64,000 nt of DNA from Albugo candida (Eukaryota; Oomycota; Peronosporomycetes; Albuginales; Albuginaceae), in assembly GCA_905220665.1 (NCBI GenBank), contig CAJNAR010000028.1, positions 62,001 through 126,000 of the forward strand. Reading direction: 5' to 3'. The stretch's first letter is position 1, and every line of letters begins with the position of its first letter. The position numbers and the translations under genes are program-made. A model generated the notes under the pieces. That model did not search any database. It was not told where the DNA came from and worked only from the letters and a program-made list of their open reading frames with translations. Shown one piece after another: positions 1 through 10,314 of this stretch.

Positions 1-3000
1 AGCATGAACGATCACTACGAAAAGGTATTTGACTCGATAGAGCGCGTGATTCACGACAAGAAGGACAAGACCATGATCCATACGATGCTCTCTGGTGTCG
101 AAGAAGTTCGTTTCTCACAGGTCGTTAAAGCTCAAGGTAATATTGAAGATTGGCTTGCAACGTTGCTTCAGAAAATGCAAATCACTATGAAGGATCATTG
201 TCGGCAATGTGCTGGCGATATCGCTGTTGTTGGAAGCGATCTCAAGCGCTTACGTGAGTTTGTCGATCGACATGTGGCTCAATTCGCGCTTTTAGGGATC
301 CAAATGATGTGGACAATGGATCTTCAGACCGCTTTGGAGCAATGTCGTGTCAAGAAGAATTTGGTGAAAGACACAGCGACGAAGCAAGCTCAGGTCTTAA
401 CGGAGCTGTCCACTTGGTGTTTGAATGACTTGGGCTCCAAGCAGAATCGCATTAAAATCGAGACACTTGTCACGATTCACGTCCACCAGCGCGATGTGAT
501 GGCCGAGCTGGCGACGCTGTACAAGCAGAAGAAAATCTCCGACGCAAATGATTTCGAATGGCTCAAGCAAGCGCGGTTTTATTGGCGTCCCGGGAATGGC
601 GATGAATGCAACCCCGACGGTGCTTGTGTGATAAGCATCACAGACGTTGATTTCAACTATCAGTACGAGTACTTGGGATCCAAGGAGCGTCTTGTGATCA
701 CACCACTCACAGATCGTTGTTATATCACTTTAGCGCAAGCGCTAGGAATGTATTTTGGCGGAGCGCCAGCAGGTCCAGCCGGGACGGGGAAAACAGAGAC
801 GGTGAAAGATTTAGGTCGGACTTTGGGCATTTATGTTGTCGTGACGAATTGCACAGATCAGCAGAAATACACCGATTGTGCCAAGATATTCAAAGGGCTC
901 TGTCAAGGAGGTTTATGGGGCTGTTTTGATGAGTTTAATCGGATTCAATTACCTGTGCTTTCCGTTGTCGCTCAGCAAGTGTTGGCGATTCAGAATGCGA
1001 AAAAGACCGGCACGAAATCGTTCCAGTTTCCTGGTGATCCTCAGCATATCACGTTATCATCCGTTTGCGGGTTTTTCATTACGATGAATCCCGGGTACGC
1101 TGGTCGTCAGGAGCTCCCAGAGAACCTGAAGGCTTTGTTCCGTGGTGTGGCAATGATGGTGCCTGATTTCGAGATCATTATGAAGGTCAAACTCTGCTCG
1201 GTCGGGTACACAGAATACCAAGATCTCGCCAAGAAGTTTTACATCCTTTACAACACCTGTAAGGAGCAGCTATCAGCGCAAAAGCATTACGATTGGGGTC
1301 TTCGTAACATCCTCGCGGTACTTCGAAGCGCTGGTAAAATCAAACGGGATAATCGGAACGATTCGGAAGCAAAATTGCTGTATCAGACGTTGAGAGACAT
1401 GAATCTCTCCAAGCTTGTAGCTCAAGACGTGCCCTTATTTCTATCGGTTCTTGCAGACTTATTTCCTACCGTCCAATTTCCTCCAAAAGGATCCTACCCG
1501 GACCTTCAAGCCGCCCTAGTAACCGAGATTGAGCGTGGTGGACTCGTAGATCATCCCGGATGGTTTACTAAAGTCATTCAGATGTATGAGACGCAGCTAG
1601 TTCGTCATGGTATTATGCTTGTCGGTCCGACTGGAGGTGGAAAATCGCGTATTTTTGAGGTCTTACAACAAGCGCTGACTGCAACCACCGGCACTATGCA
1701 TAAGCAAGCTCGACTGAATCCAAAGGCGATCCGAGCAGCTGAAATGTACGGTGAAGTAGACCCAATGTCGGGTGAATGGACCACCGGCGTGTTTGCGGCC
1801 ATGTGGCAAAAGTATAACAATAAAAGCAATAAATTCATCATGTGGATCGTTTGTGACGGACCTGTGGATGCAATTTGGATCGAGGATTTGAACACTGTTT
1901 TAGATGACAATAAGATTCTCACACTTGCAAACGGCGATCGAATGCCAATGACAGAAAATGTAAAGCTCATGTTTGAGGTGGAAACACTCGTGAATGCGAG
2001 CCCGGCCACGGTATCCCGCGCTGGCATCGTGTTTATCAGCGACACCGATTTGGATTGGGCGCCGGTTGTAGAAGCATGGATTCTCAAGAGGCCAAGCACA
2101 CAACAAAGTATTTTACGGGCGTTATTCGCAAAGTATCTTGGTGAGAATACGCCAGTGAATCCGGGTCATTGTTTCGATTATCTAGCGCGCAATACGCTGA
2201 GCGTGATGTCTGTATCTCGAGTCGGGCAGGCTTCTAGGCTCTTTAGCCTCTTAACAGGTCTTTTGCTTGGCGAACATGGAAATTATATCAGTGAGGTCCC
2301 CGTCATGCTGGAACAACAACTGGAGAAATTGTTTCTGTACAGCCTCTGCTGGAGCCTTGGAGCCTTATTAGAGCAAGAAGATAGAGTCAAGTTTCATGAA
2401 TGGCTTGGACAATACGACAAGGATGGACTCCTACTTCCAAAGTGCGAAATCGGTCAGACAATGTACGAGTACTTTGTCGATCCTCAAACGTTTGAATGGC
2501 GCCTTTGGCGTCCACCAAAATGGCAGCCACCTCCAAACACAGGAGCTCAGCTGAATTTCTCTAGTCTTTTAGTGCCGACGATGGATTCTGTGCGTACTTT
2601 GTACCTGATCGAGAATCTTCATAAACAGCGGAAACCTGTGCTTATGGTCGGCGGCCCGGGTACCGCAAAGACTTCCTCGGCACTCATGTACTTTCAGACC
2701 CTTTCAATGGATCATATGATGATCAAACGTATCAATTTCTCAAGCGCTACGACTCCATTTATGTTCCAAAATGCCGTTGAGACTGAATTGGACAAACGCG
2801 GCGGGAAGAGTTTTGGGCCGCCAAATGGTAAAAAAATGACGATTTTTCTCGATGATCTCAGCATGCCGCTGGTGAATGCATGGGGAGATCAACCAACGCT
2901 GGAGATTGTTCGTATGCTTATGGAGCTGAACGGATTCTGTTTCTTGGCAAAAGACCGCCGTGGCGACTTTAAAGTATGTGAAGACTTGCAGTATGTGGGC

Positions 3001-6000
3001 GCAATGGGCCATCCTGGCGCCGGGAAAAACGATATTCCGAATCGCCTCAAGCGCCAATTCTTCATTTTCAACCTGATCCTCCCTTCATTGACGTCTATCG
3101 ACGATATCTATGGCCAGCTTCTCGCGGCTCGATTCGATGCGACCGTATACAGCAAGGAAGCCTTAGGCATTCTCCAACGGCTCACAAGAGCTACAATTGA
3201 GCTTTGGAACTATATGAAAGCTAAACTGCTTCCCACGCCCGCCAAATTTCATTATGTGTTCAATATGCGTGAGCTCAGCCGCGTATTTCAAGGCATTCTT
3301 TTGACGCCTTCCGAGACGTTTTTGACGGGCGGAGGCCTCAGTGTGTCTCAAGGCAAAATGAAGAAACAGGAAGTCGGAATGCTTATTCTGCAGACCTGGC
3401 AGCATGAATGTGATCGTGTGTTCTGCGATAAGCTTACAAATCATAAAGATAAGGATCTCGTCCATGTATTTATGCAAAATCTCGTCACACAACAATTCGG
3501 CAAAGAAGCTGCTACTCTTCTCGCAGAGCCATTTTCAATGGTTCATTTTCTTCGAGACCCCGAAGAAGACGAAGATGGTGTGGTCTCTGAGGTAGCTCGT
3601 AAGATTTACGAGCCCGGTGGGTCGATGGAATCGATTCGCGAGCGTGTATTAAGCTTTTTGGAGCGATATAACGCGGAATTCCCACAGCGAAAAATGCGAT
3701 TGGTACTGTTTGACGATGCGCTGAATCACTTATTACGGATTTCCCGGTTGCTGGAGACGCCTCGAGGATCCGCATTGCTTGTCGGTGTCGGTGGATCAGG
3801 GAAGCAATCGTTGACCAAGCTAGCGGCCTACATGGCTTCCTCATCGATTGTCCAAATTGTGCTCACAAAAACGTACAATACAAACTCTTTTCTGGAAGAT
3901 TTGAGATCGCTGTACAAATCCGCCGGCCATCAGCGAAAGTCCACGACATTTCTGTTTACAGACGCTGATATAAAGCATGAGATTTTCTTAGAGCTTATCA
4001 ATTCCATCCTCATGACAGGTGAGGTCGCAGGTCTATTTGCCAAAGAAGAGATGATGGCTATGACCGCTGACCTTCGGAATGCTTTTGTCAGAGACCGTAT
4101 CGGTCAGGCAGAAACTTCGATCAATCTCAAGCAGTATTTCATCGATTGTGTGCGTGACAACCTCCACGTTGTATTGTGTATGTCTCCACTTCATGCCAAG
4201 TTTGCGGAGCGAGCACGCAAATTCCCAGGCTTAATCTCCGGTCCAACGATCGATTGGTTTCTTCCTTGGCCTGAAGATGCGCTTATCGCAGTGTCGAAAG
4301 GGTTTATCGCAGAATATGCAATGGAATGTGATGCATCGATCAAACTCGCACTGATGACGCACATGGGCACTGTTCATCGCATTGTGACGGATCATTGCGA
4401 TGAATACTATCAGAAAATGCGTCGACGAGTGTATCAAACGCCCAAAAGCTATCTCTCCTTTATCGAGTCGTATAAAAAGGTGTATGGGTCAAAATTGGAA
4501 GAGATTAAAGACAAGGAACATCGTGTGAATTTGGGGCTTCGTAAATTGATTCAGGGAGCAGAAGATGTGAGAGCCATGTCGATCGTCTTGGCCGATGAGC
4601 AACGTAAGCTCGAAAAAGCCACCGAAGAGACCAATACGATGCTTCAGTCACTACAAATCTCATCGGCAGAGGCGCATAAAGAAGGTGATCAGGTATCGCA
4701 AATCAAAGCGAAATGCGAAGAGGATGCCGCGAGGATCACTGCTGAAAAGGAGTTATGTGAGAAAGATCTCGCACGCGCCAAGCCTTTTGTCGAGGAAGCC
4801 GAGACCGCGATCGACTCGATCAAACCTGCTCATATTGGAGAGATCAAGAAGCTCGCGAAACCCGCAGATATCATTCGTCTCGTGTTTGACGGTGTGCTCA
4901 TTTTATTCAAAAATCAGCTGAATCCCGTGAAAGCGACCAAATTGAACGTCGCCAAGCAGGAAGTCGATTTTATTGAGACTTCGTTTACGCCGTACGCGCA
5001 AAGTATGCTGAGCGATTCGAATTTCCTTAAGAATGTGCAGACATTTGGCGCTGTTGGGAAGGATATGATCAATGAGGAGACTATCGAGCTGTTATGTCCG
5101 TATATGGAGCTGGAAGGATTTCTTCCTTCTGTCGCCAAGAACGCTTCGTTAGCAGCAGAAGGACTGTGCACTTGGGTACGAGCTATGAAGTTTTATCATG
5201 AGGCTTCTAAGGTCGTCAAGCCCAAATTAGAGGCGTTAATGATCGCGGAAGGGCAGATGGAAGCCGCCAATAAGGCGCTTGCAGCTGCAGAATTACGTCT
5301 TTGGAAATGTAAAGAGCGTCTTAACGAGCTTCAGCAACTTTTTGAAGCTCAAATGGCTGAGAAGAAGCGAATTGAAGACGGAGCAAATGCACTCGCCCGA
5401 AAAATGCAGCAGGCCTCGGACTTGATCAATGGCTTGGCGGGTGAAAAGGTTCGATGGACAGACGATTCCAACAACTTTGCCGACTTGAAGCGTCGATTAG
5501 TCGGCGATTGTGCGGTAGCGTGTGCTTTTGTATCGTACTGCGGTCCATTTAACCAGGATTTTCGGCATTACATGGTGACCCAAAAGTTTATTTCCGATTG
5601 TGTGAGCCGTAAAGTGCCCGTGACTGTAGATCTCGACGTGATCTCTTTCATGGTGGACATTGGGACCATCGGTGATTGGAATATGCAAGGTCTTCCAACG
5701 GATCCTCTTTCGATACAAAATGGAATTATGGTCACACGATCGTCGCGGTATCCTCTATTGGTGGATCCACAAGGCCAGGCGCTTTCGTGGATCAGAAACA
5801 AGGAAGCGGATCGTATTCCATCGTACGGAAGCACGATGCTGAATCATCCCAAGCTTAAAGATCAATTGGAGTTTTGTATGGGCGAAGGAAAGGCTTTGAT
5901 CATTACGGGTGTCGAGGAGGAAATTGATCCAATGCTGGACCCTGTGCTCGAGAAACAAGTGATTGTACGAGGAAGATTCATGTCCATCAACGTATCGGAC

Positions 6001-8952
6001 AAGAATATGGAGTTCAATCCGTCCTTTTCCATGTACTTTATCACGCGCTTACCGAATCCGCATTTCGGCCCCGAGCTTCAGGCAAAGACCACCGTCATCG
6101 ATTTCACTGTGACAATCAAAGGATTAGAGGAGCAATTACTGGGTCGTGTGATTGGAAAGGAGCAAAAAGCGTTAGAGGAACAGCTCGCACAAGTTTTAGA
6201 AGATGCCAATCTCAATACAAAAGCGTTATTGGCGTTGGATGCTTCGCTTTTGGAACGGTTGACTTCGAACACGGGAAATCTGTTGGAGGATGAAGAATTG
6301 ATCGGTGTGTTGGCAAACACGAAAGAGAAGGCAGCCGAAGTCAAAGATAAGCTTTTGGCCGCAGCCGACACGCGAAAATCGATCAACGAGAAGCGGGAAC
6401 AATTCCGACCCGTGGCAACTCGAGGCTCTGTGCTGTACTTTTCGATCGTTGAAACTTCGCTGATCAATTGCATGTATCAGACATCATTGAATCAATTCCT
6501 GGCGCTGTTTATGAAAAGTATGGATGTTGCAGAGAAGGCAAATTTAGCGTCTAAACGCGTGGCTAATATCATTGAGACAATGACGTATCTGTCGTATCGA
6601 TACATTAATCGCGGGTTGTATGAGCGTGATAAACTGACATTTATCCTTCTTCTCACTGTGAAAATCCTGGTCACGGACGGCTTACTGACACGTGAGGAAG
6701 TCACGTTATTGACACGTGGAGGAGCTGCGCTTGATATCAACTCGGTAAGACGCAAGCCGTTCTCGTGGATGTCCAATGAAGCCTGGCTTAACGTCATTGA
6801 GGTTTCCCAAAGCTGTAAATTCTTTATCAATCTTCCGCACGATATGACTGCCAATGAGACAATGTGGAGGCGGTGGTACGAGGACAATGAGCCAGAGACG
6901 ATCACGATTCCCGACTATGAGGCTCGAATCTCTGAAAATGAATCCATTGGGCCTTACTATAAACTGCTTCTCGTTCGAGCCTTACGAATGGATCGAACGA
7001 TTCTCTGCACGAAAGATTTTATTCGGAATACGCAGCAGATGGGGCCGCGGTACGTGGAGCCTGTGACCGATACAATTGAAAGCATTTTCGCAGAAATGAA
7101 AGCAGAAACACCAGTGATTTTTCTCCTTTCCATTGGAGCGGATCCCACGGAATCAATTGAGCAGCTCGCACGTAAGAAAAAACATCCATCTCCGGCTGTG
7201 GTTTCAATGGGCGAAGGACAAGAACCCGTGGCAATCCGAGCAATCAATGCGGCAGTTGTGAGCGGCACGTGGGTCCTGCTTCAAAACTGTGAGCTCGGTT
7301 TGGATCTTATGGATCAAATGGAAGAGATTTTATTGAAATTAGGTGATTCCATGGATCCCGGGTTTCGTCTTTTTCTAACAGCATTGCCCAACGATCAATT
7401 CCCTTTGGGCTTGCTTCAAATGTCGACCAAAGTCACGAATGAGCCTCCACAAGGCCTACATGCTGGCTTGCTGCGATCATTCACAGTCATGGTCGATCAA
7501 GACAAACTCGAGCGTGTGGAGACGACTCAATGGCGTCAGCTTTTATTCGATTTGTGCTTTTTACATTCTCTTGTGATTGAACGCAAAAAGTTTGGGCCTT
7601 TAGGATGGGGAATCCCGTATGAGTACAATAATGGCGATCTCTCTGCCTGCACCATCTTCCTCGAGAAGCATTTGTACAACGGACCTATTTCCTGGCCGAC
7701 ACTGCAGTATATGGTGGCAGAGGTGCAATATGGCGGTAAAATCACCGACAATATGGATCGTCGGCTGTTCAATTACTACGCGGAATGGTGTCTCACGCCT
7801 GAAGCCTGTTCTCCGAACTTTAGTTATACGCCGTCGGAACCGATTTTTCGCATTCCCAATGACTTTAACTATCGGATTCCGCTTGCAGACACCATTGAGG
7901 AGTATCGAAGCTTTTGTCATGCGTTCCCCGAAGTCGATTCCCCGGAGATTTTTGGCTTACACCCGAACGCAGACCTGACTTATCGTGTCAAGGAAGTGAA
8001 TGCTTTGCTTGCCACTCTCGGAGAAACCCAGCCGAAAGGAGGCGGAGGATCGGTAGGGGCTTCCCGCGAGGACGTTGTCTGTGACAAAGCCAAAGAGCTA
8101 TTGGATCGGTTGCCGGATGATTACGTCGAAGACGATTACAAAGCAAAGATACAAAGGCTCGGTGGGCTCACAATTCCTCTCAACATATTCCTATATCAGG
8201 AGATTCAGCGACTACAACGGGTCATTTCCAAAGTTCGCACAATGCTTCAGCAGCTGCAAATGGCAATTCGTGGGGAAGTGGTGATGACCGAAGAATTAAG
8301 TTTGACGCTGGATGCGATTTTTGATGCAAAAGTACCACCGTCCTGGCTTCGTACTTCAGTTGGTGACGAGTTTTCTTGGATTCTTCCAACACTTGGTCTC
8401 TGGTTCTCCTCGCTATTGTCACGCGATGAGCAGAATCGAGCTTGGCTGAATACAAAACGCCCCAACTGCTTTTGGCTCACAGGCTTTTTCAATCCTCAGG
8501 GAATGCTCACAGCAATGAAGCAAGAAGTGACCCGAAAGCATTCAAAGACGGACAAATGGGCGCTCGATGATGTGGTATATCACACGGAAGTCACCGCCTT
8601 TGAACGTGTGGAGCAAATACGAAGTGCTCCGGCTGAAGGCGTCTACATTTACGGGCTCTTTATGGACGGTGCGACGTGGAGCAAACAGGAGGGCACAATT
8701 GTGGAATCCGAGCCAAAAAAGCTCTTCACTTCACTCCCGATCCTCCACGTCAACTCGTTATCCAAAGAGCTTGAGAATAAGTCGAGAAAAGATTTGTACG
8801 GGTCCATCGGTCCATTTGAGTGTCCGTGCTACAAATATGCGACCCGGACGGATCGATACTTTATATTCATGGTCACGATGAAATGCCCACCTTCCAGAGC
8901 CCCGCGACATTGGGGTTTGCGAGGCGTTTGCTTGCTTTGTAACACAGAATAG
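1..8952 (+). CDS. DNAH5: Outer-arm axonemal dynein heavy chain, 5' truncated by window edge
   Basis: ATP-driven motor subunit of the outer dynein arm of motile cilia. The frame is already open at base 1, so the N-terminal tail lies outside; 2983 of an expected ~4500 residues are present, without any intron. Numbering from the first Met (base 4): AAA1 P-loop GPAGTGKT at 257-264 followed by CFDEFNR; AAA2 GPTGGGKS at 541-548; AAA3 GGPGTAKT at 883-890; AAA4 GVGGSGKQ at 1261-1268. The stalk coiled coils and microtubule-binding tip lie at roughly 1490-1810 (KPADIIRLVF near 1615). AAA5, AAA6 and the C-terminal domain (WLTGFFNPQGMLTAM, GVYIYGLFMDGATW) follow. The segment GLHPNADLTYR and the C-terminal motifs resemble DNAH5/DNAH8 and the Chlamydomonas gamma chain, so outer arm is inferred. 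It ends at TAG 8950-8952, convergent with the lactonase 91 bp away. The family is certain; the exact paralogue is less so. Confidence 0.96.
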   Translation, partial: SMNDHYEKVFDSIERVIHDKKDKTMIHTMLSGVEEVRFSQVVKAQGNIEDWLATLLQKMQITMKDHCRQCAGDIAVVGSDLKRLREFVDRHVAQFALLGIQMMWTMDLQTALEQCRVKKNLVKDTATKQAQVLTELSTWCLNDLGSKQNRIKIETLVTIHVHQRDVMAELATLYKQKKISDANDFEWLKQARFYWRPGNGDECNPDGACVISITDVDFNYQYEYLGSKERLVITPLTDRCYITLAQALGMYFGGAPAGPAGTGKTETVKDLGRTLGIYVVVTNCTDQQKYTDCAKIFKGLCQGGLWGCFDEFNRIQLPVLSVVAQQVLAIQNAKKTGTKSFQFPGDPQHITLSSVCGFFITMNPGYAGRQELPENLKALFRGVAMMVPDFEIIMKVKLCSVGYTEYQDLAKKFYILYNTCKEQLSAQKHYDWGLRNILAVLRSAGKIKRDNRNDSEAKLLYQTLRDMNLSKLVAQDVPLFLSVLADLFPTVQFPPKGSYPDLQAALVTEIERGGLVDHPGWFTKVIQMYETQLVRHGIMLVGPTGGGKSRIFEVLQQALTATTGTMHKQARLNPKAIRAAEMYGEVDPMSGEWTTGVFAAMWQKYNNKSNKFIMWIVCDGPVDAIWIEDLNTVLDDNKILTLANGDRMPMTENVKLMFEVETLVNASPATVSRAGIVFISDTDLDWAPVVEAWILKRPSTQQSILRALFAKYLGENTPVNPGHCFDYLARNTLSVMSVSRVGQASRLFSLLTGLLLGEHGNYISEVPVMLEQQLEKLFLYSLCWSLGALLEQEDRVKFHEWLGQYDKDGLLLPKCEIGQTMYEYFVDPQTFEWRLWRPPKWQPPPNTGAQLNFSSLLVPTMDSVRTLYLIENLHKQRKPVLMVGGPGTAKTSSALMYFQTLSMDHMMIKRINFSSATTPFMFQNAVETELDKRGGKSFGPPNGKKMTIFLDDLSMPLVNAWGDQPTLEIVRMLMELNGFCFLAKDRRGDFKVCEDLQYVGAMGHPGAGKNDIPNRLKRQFFIFNLILPSLTSIDDIYGQLLAARFDATVYSKEALGILQRLTRATIELWNYMKAKLLPTPAKFHYVFNMRELSRVFQGILLTPSETFLTGGGLSVSQGKMKKQEVGMLILQTWQHECDRVFCDKLTNHKDKDLVHVFMQNLVTQQFGKEAATLLAEPFSMVHFLRDPEEDEDGVVSEVARKIYEPGGSMESIRERVLSFLERYNAEFPQRKMRLVLFDDALNHLLRISRLLETPRGSALLVGVGGSGKQSLTKLAAYMASSSIVQIVLTKTYNTNSFLEDLRSLYKSAGHQRKSTTFLFTDADIKHEIFLELINSILMTGEVAGLFAKEEMMAMTADLRNAFVRDRIGQAETSINLKQYFIDCVRDNLHVVLCMSPLHAKFAERARKFPGLISGPTIDWFLPWPEDALIAVSKGFIAEYAMECDASIKLALMTHMGTVHRIVTDHCDEYYQKMRRRVYQTPKSYLSFIESYKKVYGSKLEEIKDKEHRVNLGLRKLIQGAEDVRAMSIVLADEQRKLEKATEETNTMLQSLQISSAEAHKEGDQVSQIKAKCEEDAARITAEKELCEKDLARAKPFVEEAETAIDSIKPAHIGEIKKLAKPADIIRLVFDGVLILFKNQLNPVKATKLNVAKQEVDFIETSFTPYAQSMLSDSNFLKNVQTFGAVGKDMINEETIELLCPYMELEGFLPSVAKNASLAAEGLCTWVRAMKFYHEASKVVKPKLEALMIAEGQMEAANKALAAAELRLWKCKERLNELQQLFEAQMAEKKRIEDGANALARKMQQASDLINGLAGEKVRWTDDSNNFADLKRRLVGDCAVACAFVSYCGPFNQDFRHYMVTQKFISDCVSRKVPVTVDLDVISFMVDIGTIGDWNMQGLPTDPLSIQNGIMVTRSSRYPLLVDPQGQALSWIRNKEADRIPSYGSTMLNHPKLKDQLEFCMGEGKALIITGVEEEIDPMLDPVLEKQVIVRGRFMSINVSDKNMEFNPSFSMYFITRLPNPHFGPELQAKTTVIDFTVTIKGLEEQLLGRVIGKEQKALEEQLAQVLEDANLNTKALLALDASLLERLTSNTGNLLEDEELIGVLANTKEKAAEVKDKLLAAADTRKSINEKREQFRPVATRGSVLYFSIVETSLINCMYQTSLNQFLALFMKSMDVAEKANLASKRVANIIETMTYLSYRYINRGLYERDKLTFILLLTVKILVTDGLLTREEVTLLTRGGAALDINSVRRKPFSWMSNEAWLNVIEVSQSCKFFINLPHDMTANETMWRRWYEDNEPETITIPDYEARISENESIGPYYKLLLVRALRMDRTILCTKDFIRNTQQMGPRYVEPVTDTIESIFAEMKAETPVIFLLSIGADPTESIEQLARKKKHPSPAVVSMGEGQEPVAIRAINAAVVSGTWVLLQNCELGLDLMDQMEEILLKLGDSMDPGFRLFLTALPNDQFPLGLLQMSTKVTNEPPQGLHAGLLRSFTVMVDQDKLERVETTQWRQLLFDLCFLHSLVIERKKFGPLGWGIPYEYNNGDLSACTIFLEKHLYNGPISWPTLQYMVAEVQYGGKITDNMDRRLFNYYAEWCLTPEACSPNFSYTPSEPIFRIPNDFNYRIPLADTIEEYRSFCHAFPEVDSPEIFGLHPNADLTYRVKEVNALLATLGETQPKGGGGSVGASREDVVCDKAKELLDRLPDDYVEDDYKAKIQRLGGLTIPLNIFLYQEIQRLQRVISKVRTMLQQLQMAIRGEVVMTEELSLTLDAIFDAKVPPSWLRTSVGDEFSWILPTLGLWFSSLLSRDEQNRAWLNTKRPNCFWLTGFFNPQGMLTAMKQEVTRKHSKTDKWALDDVVYHTEVTAFERVEQIRSAPAEGVYIYGLFMDGATWSKQEGTIVESEPKKLFTSLPILHVNSLSKELENKSRKDLYGSIGPFECPCYKYATRTDRYFIFMVTMKCPPSRAPRHWGLRGVCLLCNTE

Positions 8953-9043
8953 ACCTTGTGCTCTTATCTCATCAAATGTATCATTGATCGCGTTCTACGT
9001 CGCTTCGTTCCCGAAGACTAAAAATCTACTTGAAGGCTGTGAC

Positions 9044-10270
9044 TCACTCATTTGCCGTTCCTTTGACAATTGAGATCGATGTCGGTGTAAGACAGTGTAT
9101 ATCTCTTTGAACAATCAAAAGAGCACCAGCTGGGCCTTGATCGGTATCATCCTGCTGCACTTTGAACACCTGCAACGTATCCGAGTCCTGGTTGGCAACG
9201 ATCACAAAGTCGTCCATGATGGAAAAGCTTCGCGGGGTTGAGCCTAAAGTGGGGTAAAAGTCAATGAGTTTCAAGTACGTGCCATCCGTAGCCTCTGCTT
9301 CGATGGTGAAAGCTGCCAGGGAATTGTGTCCACGATTGGATGCATATAGGAATCGCAGACATTTTGAGATGTGAATATCTGCACACAAATTCCCTTTGGT
9401 ATCACAAGGCACTGTTGAGATATTTTGGACGGCTTCCGTTGCAATAAGTCCCGTCACAGGATCCATTTTGTGCACTCCAATACAGCTCGAGAGTTCGTCC
9501 AAAATGAACACAAGTTTCCGTGTATTGTGAATCACAAAATGTCGCGGACCCGATCCCGTAGGACGATTTGCACGCGCATCTGACGCGTCATTGCGTATCA
9601 CATCCTCCAGAGTGTTTGTAGCAGCATGTAGTCGCAAGTGATAAATGCAGTCATTTCCGAGGTCCGCTACGTATAAAAGGTCTTTTAAACGTTGATGTGA
9701 TAGCCAGGATGTACTGTGAGGGTGTGGAGCCTCTTGTCGTTCACTGCTGGTGGAGCTATGCGCCGTGTATTCTTTGACCAACGAAGCGGGTGATAAAAGT
9801 CCATTGTCAACGGGAAAAAGCGCAATACTTCCTCCGTTGTAATTGGAGACAGTTAGAAAGCTATTGGACGCATTCATAGCCAAATGACAAGGGTGACTTC
9901 CCAACGTTGGAAACGGATGTTGAAGTTGCGTCAGAATTAAAGCAACTTCATCGAAAACGAATGTTCGAACAAAACCGGTGCGTTTTAAAGGGATAGAGAA
10001 ACGTTCAGCGTCTTTAGAAGAAAGAGAATCACTGCATTCATTGACTGCGTACAAAATGATCTTTTTCCCGTCCATTTTGAGTCGTTTTGAGATAAGAAAT
10101 GATGGATTGGGTCCGACGCATCTCGCGACGTGAACAAGCTGCAAATGAGGTGTTTGGTGGGAAGAAAAGCGGTAGCAATAGATGCCTTCTCCCTTTCCGT
10201 CAACGTGAGACTCTTTTTGCGTATAACTACCGATAAACACCCAAGAAGACGAGTCTGAAATCGGATCCAT
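9044..10270 (-). CDS. 6-phosphogluconolactonase, seven-bladed propeller (lactonase) type
   Basis: A 408-residue intronless protein of the bacterial/fungal Pgl beta-propeller family, which hydrolyses 6-phosphogluconolactone in the oxidative pentose phosphate pathway; some relatives act on other lactones. The start WVFIGSYTQKE, the internal HPCHLAM, GSGPRHFV and LYASNRGHNSLAAF, and the end FVIVANQDSDTLQVF are recurring propeller-blade signatures. The frame stays open upstream to 10459, but that part overlaps the next gene and lacks family similarity, so the ATG at 10270 is chosen; it falls just before the conserved N-terminal strand. No signal peptide is seen, so it is probably cytosolic. It lies 44 bp downstream of the stop of the SDR gene on the same strand. 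The family is confident; the substrate is inferred. Confidence 0.85.
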   Translation of the reverse strand: MDPISDSSSWVFIGSYTQKESHVDGKGEGIYCYRFSSHQTPHLQLVHVARCVGPNPSFLISKRLKMDGKKIILYAVNECSDSLSSKDAERFSIPLKRTGFVRTFVFDEVALILTQLQHPFPTLGSHPCHLAMNASNSFLTVSNYNGGSIALFPVDNGLLSPASLVKEYTAHSSTSSERQEAPHPHSTSWLSHQRLKDLLYVADLGNDCIYHLRLHAATNTLEDVIRNDASDARANRPTGSGPRHFVIHNTRKLVFILDELSSCIGVHKMDPVTGLIATEAVQNISTVPCDTKGNLCADIHISKCLRFLYASNRGHNSLAAFTIEAEATDGTYLKLIDFYPTLGSTPRSFSIMDDFVIVANQDSDTLQVFKVQQDDTDQGPAGALLIVQRDIHCLTPTSISIVKGTANE

Positions 10271-10314
10271 TTTCGAGCAGTCCCCGCTCAAAATACCGGT
10301 ATGACCGGTTTCTT

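Noticed and set aside
1605..2099. 164-codon minus-strand frame inside dynein
   Set aside because: Antisense shadow of the AAA2 region; no independent signature.
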